Numbered from the stretch's first letter, positions 1-7,176 are shown. The stretch is DNA of 11,565 bases from Pseudomonadota bacterium (GCA_009778235.1 WRKE01000276.1:1-11565), one strand, 5' to 3'. The notes: a model not told the origin generated them from the sequence alone. Numbers and translations: made by a program.

Positions 1-120
1 CATTCCCGCCGCGGTTTGCTGCGGCTGGTCGGCCAGAGGCGCAATTTGCTCAAATATCTGCAAAAGAAGGATATCAACAAGTACCGGGTGCTCATCCAGC
101 AACTTGGTATCCGTAAGTAG
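1..120 (+). CDS. rpsO: 30S ribosomal protein S15, C-terminal 39 residues (5' truncated by window)
   Basis: Only the 3' end is present. The frame opens at base 1 and ends with TAG at 118-120. The translation begins HSRRGLLRLVGQRRNLLKYL and ends LIQQLGIRK, which is the typical C-terminal half of bacterial S15 (conserved HSRRGLL and QRRxLLxYL blocks). S15 binds the central domain of 16S rRNA during assembly of the small subunit. It is followed by a hairpin terminator and then pnp, the classic rpsO-pnp order found in many bacteria. No internal defect is seen. Identification is secure despite truncation. Confidence 0.97.
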   Translation, partial: HSRRGLLRLVGQRRNLLKYLQKKDINKYRVLIQQLGIRK

Positions 121-129
121 ACCGTTACC

Positions 130-166
130 GGACGGCGGACCATGGTGGCCCGCCGTCCTTCTTTCA
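130..166 (+). terminator. Hairpin terminator after rpsO
   Basis: A 9-bp perfect GC stem, GGACGGCGG (130-138) with CCGCCGTCC (150-158), has an 11-nt loop and is followed by TTCTTT. It starts 10 bases after the rpsO stop. It probably ends or attenuates rpsO transcription. The T tract is short and interrupted, so read-through into pnp is plausible. Confidence 0.7.
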
Positions 167-194
167 GCCATGCGACCGTGCCGCGGCAGCGGAA

Positions 195-274
195 CGCCAT
201 AAAGACACAAAGGACACAGAGAGAACGGACAGGAAGGATGCTGGTGTCACTGCATCCTTTGTGCCTTTGTGGCG
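195..274. repeat. Long imperfect inverted repeat in pnp leader
   Basis: The left arm 195-214 (CGCCATAAAGACACAAAGGA) matches the reverse complement of 255-274 at 18 of 20 positions, with about 40 nt between. In the + strand RNA one mismatch is a G-U wobble and the other an A-C. Each arm contains the direct motif ACAAAGRCACAAAG-like, in a style I recognise as dispersed non-coding repeats in many environmental bacteria. It lies wholly between the rpsO terminator and the pnp start. It could fold as a long stem in the pnp leader, where RNase III processing controls pnp in enterobacteria, or it may simply be an inserted repeat. Confidence 0.65.
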
Positions 275-338
275 GCATTGAGCCGGGCCGGTTGCATTGT
301 CTTCACCTATATTCCGGAAACACCGGACAGGAGAATCT

Positions 339-2426
339 ATGATCCATACTGTAGCAACCGAAATCAGCGGCCGGACCATCGCCTTGGAAACCGGCAAGAT
401 GGCCAAACAAGCCAACGGCTCCGTGTTGGTCGTCAGCGGCGACACCAAGGTGCTGGTGACTGTGGTGGCCGAAAACGAGCCGAAGAAAATGGGATTTCTG
501 CCCCTGACCATCGAATATCAAGAGCGGATGTATGCGGCCGGCCGCATTCCCGGCAGCTATTTCCGGAGGGAGATCGGCCGTCCCAGCGAAAAGGAGACTC
601 TGACCTGCCGGTTGATCGACCGGCCGTTGCGGCCGCTTTTCCCAGCAGGCTATGACTTTGAGACCCAGTTGATCGCCACCGTCTTCTCGGCGGACCAGGA
701 TTTCGACCCCGACGTCCTGGCCATGAACGGTGCCTCGGCCGCCCTGCTCATCTCCGACATCCCCTTTGGCGGGCCGGTGGGCGCCGCCCGGGTCGGCTAT
801 GTTGACGGTCAGTTTGTGCTTAACCCTTCCAGGAAACAACTGGAAAGCTCCCAAATCAACCTGGTGGTTGCCGGCACCCGGTCCGCGGTGGTCATGGTCG
901 AGGGCAGGGCTTCGGAATTGCCCGAGGATGTGGTCCTGGAGGCGATCTTTTTTGCCCATGCCGGCATTCAGCCGCTGATCGACGCGCAATTGCAGTTGCA
1001 GCAGCAGGCAGGGAAGAGCAAGCGCAGCGTGGTGGCACCGGTGATCGATACCGGGCTGCAGGAGAAAATCGAGACCCTGGCGGCGGACGGCATGGAAGAG
1101 GTGGTCACCACCGCCGATAAGATGGCCCGCTCGGAACGGTATGGCCGGTTGAAGGAAGAGGTTCTGGCCCGGCTTGATCCCGAACAGTACGAATCGCCGG
1201 CCCAGGTGAGTGATTTGCTCAGCAGCTACAAGAAGAGGGTGATGCGGGATCGGATCGTCGTCAAGGGGCAACGGCTCGACGGCCGTTCCTTTGGAGAGGT
1301 CCGGCCAATCAACTGCGAGGTCGGCATCCTGCCCCGTGCCCATGGATCGGCTTTGTTCACCCGAGGCGAGACCCAGGCCCTGGTGATCTGCACTTTGGGG
1401 AGCGAGCGCGATGAGCAGCATCTGGAAGGCCTCGGAGGCGATGTGTACCGCCGGTTCATGCTCCACTACAATTTCCCGCCCTTCTGCGTTGGCGAGGTCC
1501 GGCCGTTGCGCGGCCCGAGCCGTCGCGACATCGGCCATGGCACCCTCGCCCGCCGAGGGATAGAGGCCGTCCTGCCCGCCGGCGACAGCTTTCCCTACAC
1601 CCTGCGGGTGGTTTCCGAGGTGCTGGAGTCGAATGGCTCGTCTTCCATGGCCACGGTCTGTGGCGGCAGCCTGGCGCTGATGGATGCCGGGGTGCCGATC
1701 AGGACCCCGGTTTCCGGCGTGGCCATGGGACTGATCAAGGAGGGTGACCAGGTGGTGGTGCTCACCGATATCCTCGGTGATGAAGACCACTTGGGCGACA
1801 TGGATTTCAAGGTGGTCGGGACCGGGGATGGCATCACCGGCCTGCAGATGGACATCAAGATCGAAGGGGTTGACCGGGAGATCATGTCCCAAGCCCTGGC
1901 CCAGGCCAAGATGGGGCGCGTCCACATCCTGGAAGAGATGAAGAAGGCGCTCAGCGCGCCCCGCGCGGCGGTTTCCGAGCATGCGCCCAAATATGTGACC
2001 ATCAAGATCCATCCGGACAAGATCCGCGATATCATCGGCCCCGGCGGCAAGATCATCCGCGAGATGACCATGGAATTTGATTCCAAGATCGATGTCGAGG
2101 ATGATGGCACCATCAAAATTTTCAGCAACAGCAGCGAGATGGCCAATGCCTTGGTCAAGCGGATCCAGCAGATCACCGCGGTACCCGAAGTCGGCCGGGT
2201 CTATGAAGGCGAGGTGCGCACAATCAAGGAGTTCGGCGCCTTTGTCCAGATCCTGCCCGGAACCGACGGCATGGTGCATATCTCCGAGTTGGCCAACGAG
2301 CGGGTGAAAAATGTCACCGACGTGGTCAAGGAGGGGGATGTGATCAAGGTCAAGGTCATCGACATCGACAACCGGGGACGGATTCGGTTGAGCCGCAAGG
2401 CGGCCTTGGCCGAAGGCGAGGCGTAA
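339..2426 (+). CDS. pnp: Polyribonucleotide nucleotidyltransferase (PNPase)
   Basis: PNPase is a trimeric phosphorolytic 3'-to-5' exoribonuclease and RNA polymerase of the cytoplasmic degradosome. The 695-residue product has the full family layout: a first RNase PH core (about 12-145), an alpha-helical linker, a second RNase PH core (about 310-540), a KH domain with the GxxG loop G567-P-G-G570, and an S1 domain (about 620-690). The catalytic/metal residues of the second core are visible in GDEDHLGDMDFK: D483, D489 and K491, matching E. coli D486, D492 and K494. Length is close to the usual 700-710. I place the start at ATG 339 because AGGAG (329-333) sits 5 nt upstream; the longer frame from 297 would add 14 unrelated residues and has no such site. 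It follows rpsO and its leader carries a long inverted repeat. A strong terminator follows. Confidence 0.98.
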   Translation: MIHTVATEISGRTIALETGKMAKQANGSVLVVSGDTKVLVTVVAENEPKKMGFLPLTIEYQERMYAAGRIPGSYFRREIGRPSEKETLTCRLIDRPLRPLFPAGYDFETQLIATVFSADQDFDPDVLAMNGASAALLISDIPFGGPVGAARVGYVDGQFVLNPSRKQLESSQINLVVAGTRSAVVMVEGRASELPEDVVLEAIFFAHAGIQPLIDAQLQLQQQAGKSKRSVVAPVIDTGLQEKIETLAADGMEEVVTTADKMARSERYGRLKEEVLARLDPEQYESPAQVSDLLSSYKKRVMRDRIVVKGQRLDGRSFGEVRPINCEVGILPRAHGSALFTRGETQALVICTLGSERDEQHLEGLGGDVYRRFMLHYNFPPFCVGEVRPLRGPSRRDIGHGTLARRGIEAVLPAGDSFPYTLRVVSEVLESNGSSSMATVCGGSLALMDAGVPIRTPVSGVAMGLIKEGDQVVVLTDILGDEDHLGDMDFKVVGTGDGITGLQMDIKIEGVDREIMSQALAQAKMGRVHILEEMKKALSAPRAAVSEHAPKYVTIKIHPDKIRDIIGPGGKIIREMTMEFDSKIDVEDDGTIKIFSNSSEMANALVKRIQQITAVPEVGRVYEGEVRTIKEFGAFVQILPGTDGMVHISELANERVKNVTDVVKEGDVIKVKVIDIDNRGRIRLSRKAALAEGEA

Positions 2427-2455
2427 TTGACCGCGCGGTGCTGAGATGCCCGAAG

Positions 2456-2491
2456 AGCCGGTGGCCGCATGGGCGGTCACCGGCTTTTTTT
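2456..2491 (+). terminator. Strong rho-independent terminator after pnp
   Basis: A 13-bp stem pairs AGCCGGTGGCCGC (2456-2468) with GCGGTCACCGGCT (2473-2485), with one G-U pair, a 4-nt ATGG loop, and a run of seven T (2485-2491). It begins 30 bases after the pnp stop and separates pnp from dut. Confidence 0.93.
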
Positions 2492-2528
2492 GTCACATCG
2501 GCTTGAACCACGAGGATGAGGGGCAAAA

Positions 2529-3026
2529 ATGGGGACAGTAGCCATTGAGCTGACCTGGCTCAATCCGGAGCAGGCCGCCGGCTTGGCATTGCCGGTCTAC
2601 GCCACCGCCCTGGCGGCGGGCATGGATGTGGCGGCGGCCCTTGCCCAACCCTTAGAGCTTGCGCCGGGAGAGATCGGCCTGGTTCCCTGCGGGTTTGCGG
2701 TGGCCATTCCGACAGGATATGAAATCCAGGTTCGGCCCCGGTCAGGGTTGGCGGTCAGGCATGGGATCACTGTGGTCAACGCGCCGGGGACCATCGACGC
2801 CGATTATCGAGGCGAGGTCAAGGTCGCCCTGATCAACCTTGGCCAAAAGCCGTTCACCATCAGACCCGGTGACCGGATCGCCCAGTTGGTCCTGGCGCCG
2901 GTGGTTCGCGCCGAGTTGCGCCTGGTGGCGGAACTTGCGCCCACCGAACGCGGCAGCGGCGGTTTCGGGCACACCGGCCTGGGCGAAAACAAAAAAAATG
3001 CGGCTGGTCAGGACCACAGCCGGTGA
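2529..3026 (+). CDS. dut: Deoxyuridine 5'-triphosphate nucleotidohydrolase (dUTPase)
   Basis: Trimeric dUTPase hydrolyses dUTP to dUMP and pyrophosphate, keeping uracil out of DNA and supplying dUMP for thymidylate synthesis. The 165-residue product shows all five family motifs in order: I AGMDVAA (30-36, D33), II PRSGLA (70-75), III NAPGTIDADYRGEV with catalytic D90, IV PGDRIAQLVL (113-122), and V RGSGGFGHTG (141-150). Motif I has Met where Tyr or Leu is usual. The start at ATG 2529 has a GAGGGG-like site just upstream (about 2517-2522). The last 13 residues after motif V (from E153) are a polar tail encoded by an A8 tract and a hairpin-forming sequence. The stop codon overlaps the GTG start of the next gene, so the pair is translationally coupled. 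Confidence 0.96.
   Translation: MGTVAIELTWLNPEQAAGLALPVYATALAAGMDVAAALAQPLELAPGEIGLVPCGFAVAIPTGYEIQVRPRSGLAVRHGITVVNAPGTIDADYRGEVKVALINLGQKPFTIRPGDRIAQLVLAPVVRAELRLVAELAPTERGSGGFGHTGLGENKKNAAGQDHSR
2991..3022 (+). promoter_or_regulatory. A8 tract and hairpin at dut/MBL junction
   Basis: Eight A (2991-2998) are read in dut as AAA AAA AAT, so A AAA AAT forms a heptamer of the X XXY YYZ slippery type. Two bases later CGGCTG (3001-3006) can pair with CAGCCG (3017-3022), with the likely ribosome-binding site AGGA (3010-3013) of the downstream gene inside the loop. The hairpin ends directly before GTG 3023. It may gate translation of the MBL gene, or favour a -1 shift, since the -1 frame is open into the MBL gene. 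The role is inferred only. Confidence 0.35.
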
Positions 3027-3796
3027 GGTTTTCGGTTCTTGGCAGCGGCAGCAAGGGCAACTGCACCCTGATTGAGGCCGGGTCCACCCGGGTGCTGATC
3101 GACAGCGGTTTTTCGGGCAAGGAGCTCCTGGCCCGTCTGCGGTTGTTGGATATTGCCCCGGAAAGCCTGACCGCGCTCATTCTGACCCATGAGCATGACG
3201 ACCACATCAAGGGAGCGGGGGTGCTGGCGCGCCGGCTTAAGCTGCCGGTCTACGCCAACGAGGCGACCCAGCGGGCGGCGGAGGTCAAGATGGGCAAGCT
3301 GCCGCTTCTCCGAGAATTCGGCGTTGGCGAACCCTTTACCATCGACGCGCTGTGTATCCATCCCTTTGCCGTTTCCCACGATGCCGCTGATCCGGTGGGT
3401 TTCGTACTCAGCGACGACGGCAACAGCCTGGGGTATTGCACCGATACCGGCGCCATCACCCGGTTGATTCGCCAGCGCCTGCGCGCCTGCCGGGCTGTGA
3501 TCCTGGAGGCCAACCACGATGTCCGGATGGTGAAAGAGGGGCCGTACCCCCTGCCCCTGCAACAACGGGTGCTTTCCAGCCGGGGCCACCTGGCCAACCC
3601 TGATGCTCTCGCCCTGGCGGCCGAGTTGGCCGGCGAGCAGCTGCGGCTCTTGGTGCTGGCCCACTTGAGCGAGATCAACAACCACCCCGACCTGGTCCTG
3701 GCGGAGGCGCGCCAGCATCTGCCGAGTGATGCGCCGGTGCGGCTGCTGCTCGCCAGGCAAGAGCGGGCATGTCCGTTGCTGGAGGTCGGCTGGTGA
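3023..3796 (+). CDS. MBL-fold metallo-hydrolase, WalJ/YycJ type
   Basis: This is a 257-residue metallo-beta-lactamase-fold hydrolase. The N-terminus VRFSVLGSGSKGNCTLIEAG is the signature opening of the WalJ/YycJ branch. The metal-binding set is complete: H56-x-H58-x-D60-H61 (THEHDDH), H119 (AVSHD), D141 (YCTDTG) and H214 in AHLSEINN; H165 lies in EANHD. Relatives are single-domain nucleases or phosphodiesterases linked in Gram-positives to the WalRK cell-wall regulon and to DNA repair; the substrate here is unknown. GTG 3023 is chosen because it gives the conserved N-terminus and overlaps the dut stop (GTGA). AGGA at 3010-3013 is a plausible ribosome-binding site. A nuclease-like enzyme coupled to dUTPase would fit a DNA-hygiene role, but that is inference. 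Confidence 0.93.
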   Translation: MRFSVLGSGSKGNCTLIEAGSTRVLIDSGFSGKELLARLRLLDIAPESLTALILTHEHDDHIKGAGVLARRLKLPVYANEATQRAAEVKMGKLPLLREFGVGEPFTIDALCIHPFAVSHDAADPVGFVLSDDGNSLGYCTDTGAITRLIRQRLRACRAVILEANHDVRMVKEGPYPLPLQQRVLSSRGHLANPDALALAAELAGEQLRLLVLAHLSEINNHPDLVLAEARQHLPSDAPVRLLLARQERACPLLEVGW

Positions 3797-3814
3797 GGCG
3801 GCGTCCGCTGCACA

Positions 3815-3868
3815 CCTGGTGTTGGGGTGGTGAGGTATGTGATAACCGCCCCAACCAGGGCGCCTTTT
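3815..3868 (+). terminator. Hairpin with short T tract before the histidine kinase
   Basis: Bases 3815-3831 (CCTGGTGTTGGGGTGGT) pair with 3845-3859 (ACCGCCCCAACCAGG), allowing a two-base bulge and one G-U pair, around a 13-nt loop. GCGCC and then TTTT (3865-3868) follow. It lies in the 83-bp gap between the MBL gene and the kinase, and the T tract ends at the kinase ribosome-binding site. It could be a weak terminator or an attenuator. The T tract is too short to be sure. Confidence 0.45.
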
Positions 3869-3879
3869 GGAGAAGATGA

Positions 3880-6021
3880 ATGGCATTGATGGCCTGGAAA
3901 AAGCAGAGCATAGCCCACCGGTTGACCGTTAAGGTGATCCTGTTCAGCAGCCTGATCGCTTGTTTCGCCACCGCCCTGCAGTTGTATCTGGATTACCGCC
4001 AAGACATCGAAGGGATCGATGCTTTTTTTGCGATCATCCAGGAGACCAGCATCCGACCGTTGGAAGAGAGCGTCTGGATTCTCGACGAATTGCAGGTTGA
4101 GTTGCAGCTTGAAGGGTTGATTAAACGCGAGGATATGGTGTATGCGGCGGTGTTGATGGATGGGCAGGTCGCCTGGGCCAAGGGAACCCCCGATCCCGCC
4201 GACGGCCTCACCCGTTTCTATCCGCTGCACCACCTGGCCCGCAACCAGATCGAGGAGATCGGGCAGCTCCAGGTGACAGCCTCGTATGAAAGGATTCATC
4301 AGCGCCTGACCCAACGATTCCTCGTTTTACTGACCAGCAACGCGATTAAGACCTTTCTCGTCTCCGGGTTCATTTTTTTCTGCTTCCATCAGAGCCTGAC
4401 CCGCCACCTGACGCATCTGGCCCGTTACGTCGGGAATATCGATCTCAAAAACAGGCGGTTTGCGCCGGTACGGTTGGAACGGTCCGCTCCCACCCATCCC
4501 GACGAGCTCGACCAGGTGGTGTTGTCGCTCAATTTTCTCTGTGAAAGCGGGCACAAGTCCCTGGCTGATCTGGAAACCCAAAGGGAGCGGCTACGCCTGT
4601 TTCTGGATGCCACCGAGGAGGTCGTGCTGGGCGTGGACACCAAAGGTCGATGCACCTTCATCAACCGGACGGGCTTGGAACAGTTTTCCGCAACCGAGGC
4701 CAGTACCATCATCGGCCGCGACATTCAGACCCTGTTTGCCGTGGGCGAACCTGAAGCTACCCAAGCCCAGAGCTTAAGCGGGCTGGTCCGCGCCGCCCTC
4801 TCGACAGGCACGAGCATGATCGCGGATGAGATGCCCCTGAGCCTGCCGGACGGTTCGCCGCTGCTGGTTAACCTGCGCGCCTATCCGGTTTTTGAGGGTG
4901 AACAATGTACGGGTGCTGTTGTCTTTTATATCGATGTCAGAAGACAGCAGCGGTTGGAGCAGGAAAAACGGCTGTTCACCAAGGTGATCCGCCAGGCTCC
5001 GGCCCTGATTTTGGTCGCCGATTCGGAGAGCATGATCGAATATGCCAATGCCAGCTTCGAACAGGTGATGGAGTGCAATGAGGCTGAACTGCGGGGCAAG
5101 AGCATATTTGACTGTCTGCCCGGGCTCAAACTTGGCGAGCCGGCCGAGCAGATCCTGGCGTGCATCGAAAGGGGCGAACTGTGGAGGGGGTGCGTTACCC
5201 GCTCAATCCCGCAGGGGCGGACCATCACTCTGGACGCCTGGACCTTCCCCATTCTGAACAGTGCCGGCCGTCGGACCCATGTGGTGGCCATGGGGCGAGA
5301 CCGCACCCGCGAGCAGCAGTTGGTCGAGCAACTCTATCATGCCCAGAAGATGGAAGCGGTCGGCAAGCTGGCCGCCTCCATTGCGCATGAATTCGGCAAT
5401 CCTCTGGTGGGGATCAGCTTCGCCCTCCGCAATGTCCAAGAGCGTTTGAACCAGGATGACGAGGCCGCCACCCTGCTGCAACTGGCGGGGAAGGAATGCG
5501 ACCGGATGCGCAAGCTGATCAGGGATTTGCGGCAGTTCAACCGTCCGTCCATAGGCAAAAAGACAGTCTTTGATATTCATCGGCTGCTGGAGGACATCCA
5601 GGCCCTGCATCATAATTTCCTGGATGAGCGGCAAATCGACCTGGTGCGCTCCTATGCCGGCCACAGTTTGTACGTCCATGCGGTTGAGGACCAGATCCGC
5701 CAGGTTTTCATCAATCTGATCATCAATGCCGTCGATGCCATGACGGCGAATGGCGGCACCCTGACCCTGACCACGGCCAGAGAGGGCCGGCAGGTCGTGG
5801 CCTGCGTGGAAGACAGCGGTCCGGGGATAGCGCCTCAGCAACTTGACAAGATTTTTGAGCCGTTCTTAACCACCAAGCCGGCGGTCGAAGGTTCGGGACT
5901 CGGCTTGTCGATCTCGTACGGGATCATCCAGGCCCATGGCGGCCGCATAGAGGTCCGGTCCGAGCCCGGACAGACGGTCTTTAAGGTCAGACTGCCGGCG
6001 GCGGAAGAAGAGCCGGCCTAA
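3880..6021 (+). CDS. Membrane-bound PAS sensor histidine kinase (orphan)
   Basis: This is a 713-residue sensor kinase of a two-component system. Order seen: a short cytoplasmic start, TM1 (about 14-36), an extracytoplasmic domain of about 110 residues, TM2 (about 146-170), a HAMP-like linker (about 171-225), a PAS-like region (about 235-355), a second PAS region (about 365-480), a dimerisation/phosphoacceptor domain with H503 in SIAHEFGNPLVG, and a C-terminal HATPase. The ATPase shows the N box with N616 (INLIINAVDAM), G1 EDSGPGI (D645) and G2 GSGLGL (671-676). No receiver domain is attached and no response regulator is adjacent, so the partner must be elsewhere. The sensed signal is unknown. 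The extracytoplasmic stretch with SVWILDELQVELQLEGL is a style I know from Cache/CHASE-like sensors, but I cannot place it. ATG 3880 has GGAGA (3869-3873) 6 nt upstream. The stop overlaps the convergent xerD stop. Confidence 0.93.
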   Translation: MALMAWKKQSIAHRLTVKVILFSSLIACFATALQLYLDYRQDIEGIDAFFAIIQETSIRPLEESVWILDELQVELQLEGLIKREDMVYAAVLMDGQVAWAKGTPDPADGLTRFYPLHHLARNQIEEIGQLQVTASYERIHQRLTQRFLVLLTSNAIKTFLVSGFIFFCFHQSLTRHLTHLARYVGNIDLKNRRFAPVRLERSAPTHPDELDQVVLSLNFLCESGHKSLADLETQRERLRLFLDATEEVVLGVDTKGRCTFINRTGLEQFSATEASTIIGRDIQTLFAVGEPEATQAQSLSGLVRAALSTGTSMIADEMPLSLPDGSPLLVNLRAYPVFEGEQCTGAVVFYIDVRRQQRLEQEKRLFTKVIRQAPALILVADSESMIEYANASFEQVMECNEAELRGKSIFDCLPGLKLGEPAEQILACIERGELWRGCVTRSIPQGRTITLDAWTFPILNSAGRRTHVVAMGRDRTREQQLVEQLYHAQKMEAVGKLAASIAHEFGNPLVGISFALRNVQERLNQDDEAATLLQLAGKECDRMRKLIRDLRQFNRPSIGKKTVFDIHRLLEDIQALHHNFLDERQIDLVRSYAGHSLYVHAVEDQIRQVFINLIINAVDAMTANGGTLTLTTAREGRQVVACVEDSGPGIAPQQLDKIFEPFLTTKPAVEGSGLGLSISYGIIQAHGGRIEVRSEPGQTVFKVRLPAAEEEPA

Positions 6022-6956
6022 CCGCGGGGGTGAAAACGCCGATGGGCTGACTTCAAGCGGTCAATATCCACATGGGTATAGATCTGGGTGGTGGCGATAT
6101 CGGTGTGGCCGAGCATCATCTGGACGGAGCGCAGGTCGGCGCCGCCGGCGAGCAGGTGGGTGGCAAAGGAGTGGCGGAGCATGTGCGGGCTGATTTCCTT
6201 GGTGATCCCGGCTGTCAGGGCGGTTTTTTTGATGATCTGCCAGAAACGGACCCGGGTCATGGCTCCGCCCCGGTTGGAACAGAACAGCATCGGGCTCGGC
6301 TTGCCCTTGAGCAGGAGCGGCCTGCCCCGCTCGAGATACTCGCGCACCCGCTCTCCGGCGGCGGCCGAAAAGGGGATGACCCGTTCCTTGTTGCCCTTGC
6401 CCACGATGCGGAGATGGCCGCTGGCCAGGTTACAGCCGCTCACCGGCAGGGTAACCAGTTCCGAGACCCGCAGCCCCGAGGCGTAGAGGAGATGGAGCAT
6501 GGCACAATTGCGCAGTGCCAGGGGGGTGGGGGACGCCGGCGGTAGCAGCAGGGTGTCGACCTCGGCAATGGTCAGGGCCTTGGGCAGGCTGCGGCCGATT
6601 TTAGGTCCGTCGATTTCTTCCAGGGGATTGGCCGTCACTGCTCCCTGTTTTTCGAGAAAAAGAAAAAAGGCGCGCAAGGAGGCCAGCCGACGGGCATTGG
6701 AGCGGGCGCTGATTCGGCGCTGATGGCAATGTTGGAAAAATTGTTGTATCTGCTCTTTGCCGACCTCAGCGGGCCCAGGCTCCTTTTGGCTGGCGAGAAA
6801 ACGAAGAAAAGCGCGTAGATCGGCACCGTAGGCGGCAACGGTATTCTTGGCCAGCCGCCTCTGAATGGTCAGGTGGCGCAGAAAGTCTGGCAGGTATGCG
6901 GTAAGGGCGACGGTGTGCAGGGGCGTGTGGAGAATGGGGAAAAAGAAATGCCCCAA
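6018..6956 (-). CDS. xerD: Tyrosine site-specific recombinase, XerD type
   Basis: Tyrosine recombinase that, with XerC at dif, resolves chromosome dimers at division. The catalytic set is complete, numbered from the TTG at 6956: R163 (YASGLRVSEL), K187 (VGKGNKER), H258 and R261 (SPHMLRHSFATHLL), H284 (LGHTDIATT) and nucleophile Y293 (QIYTHV). The N-terminal SAM-like core-binding domain (AKNTVAAYGADLRAFLRFL) is present. The HPRG C-terminus favours XerD over XerC. The start is uncertain: the only in-frame ATG/GTG/TTG before the conserved domain is TTG 6956, which lies inside the rpsU terminator stem, lacks a ribosome-binding site and adds about 14 residues relative to E. coli XerD. A rare CTG at 6920 or ATT at 6935 are other options. 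It ends in TAG sharing bases with the TAA of the convergent kinase. Confidence 0.93.
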   Translation of the reverse strand: MGHFFFPILHTPLHTVALTAYLPDFLRHLTIQRRLAKNTVAAYGADLRAFLRFLASQKEPGPAEVGKEQIQQFFQHCHQRRISARSNARRLASLRAFFLFLEKQGAVTANPLEEIDGPKIGRSLPKALTIAEVDTLLLPPASPTPLALRNCAMLHLLYASGLRVSELVTLPVSGCNLASGHLRIVGKGNKERVIPFSAAAGERVREYLERGRPLLLKGKPSPMLFCSNRGGAMTRVRFWQIIKKTALTAGITKEISPHMLRHSFATHLLAGGADLRSVQMMLGHTDIATTQIYTHVDIDRLKSAHRRFHPRG

Positions 6957-6978
6957 CAGTCGGGCCGTTGGGGCATTT
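6937..6978 (-). terminator. Rho-independent terminator after rpsU
   Basis: On the - strand a perfect 12-bp stem AAATGCCCCAAC (6978-6967) / GTTGGGGCATTT (6957-6946) with a 9-nt loop is followed by CTTTTT (6945-6940). The stem starts 3 bases past the rpsU stop. The far arm contains the only canonical in-frame start codon of xerD. On the + strand the same stem is followed by TTTT, so it could act in both directions. Confidence 0.9.
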
Positions 6979-6981
6979 TGT

Positions 6982-7176
6982 TCAAATTCGATTTCTCAAT
7001 CGATTGAACTTGCGAAGTTTACGCAGGGCTTCCGCTGCTTTTCGGCGTTTTTTAACACTGGGTTTTTCATAGTATTCCCGCCGCTTCAGCTCTCTTTTGA
7101 TTCCGTCGATCTGCAGTTTCTTTTTCAGCTGCCTGATCGCGTATTCAAGGTCACCTCTGACATCTACCTCGATCAT
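6982..7176 (-). CDS. rpsU: 30S ribosomal protein S21
   Basis: S21 is a small basic protein of the 30S platform near the anti-Shine-Dalgarno region and aids initiation. The 64-residue product starts MIEVDVRGDLEYAIRQLKKK and carries the family core KRELKRREYYEKPSVKKRRK, followed by a short Lys/Arg-rich tail. I choose ATG 7176 over the ATG at 7206, because the 10 extra residues (MPTTKGSDAT) are not S21-like and AAGGAAG (7193-7187) sits 10 nt before 7176. A promoter with a perfect -35 lies upstream and a strong terminator follows, so it is probably transcribed as a short unit, with xerD reached by read-through or by its own signal. Confidence 0.96.
   Translation of the reverse strand: MIEVDVRGDLEYAIRQLKKKLQIDGIKRELKRREYYEKPSVKKRRKAAEALRKLRKFNRLRNRI

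Noticed and set aside
303..2480. A 725-codon open frame on the - strand opposite pnp
   Set aside because: It is the mirror frame of a GC-rich gene. The + strand product is an unmistakable PNPase, and the antisense translation is an Asp/His/Gly-rich repetitive string with no recognisable domain.
2505..2522. ACCACGAGGATGAGG before dut as another copy of the dispersed ACAAAG-type repeat
   Set aside because: The similarity is short and loose, and it is better explained as the dut ribosome-binding region.
3008..4314. Two long - strand frames opposite the MBL gene and kinase start
   Set aside because: Both lie antisense to well-identified genes and have no family-like content or ribosome-binding sites; they reflect codon bias on the opposite strand.
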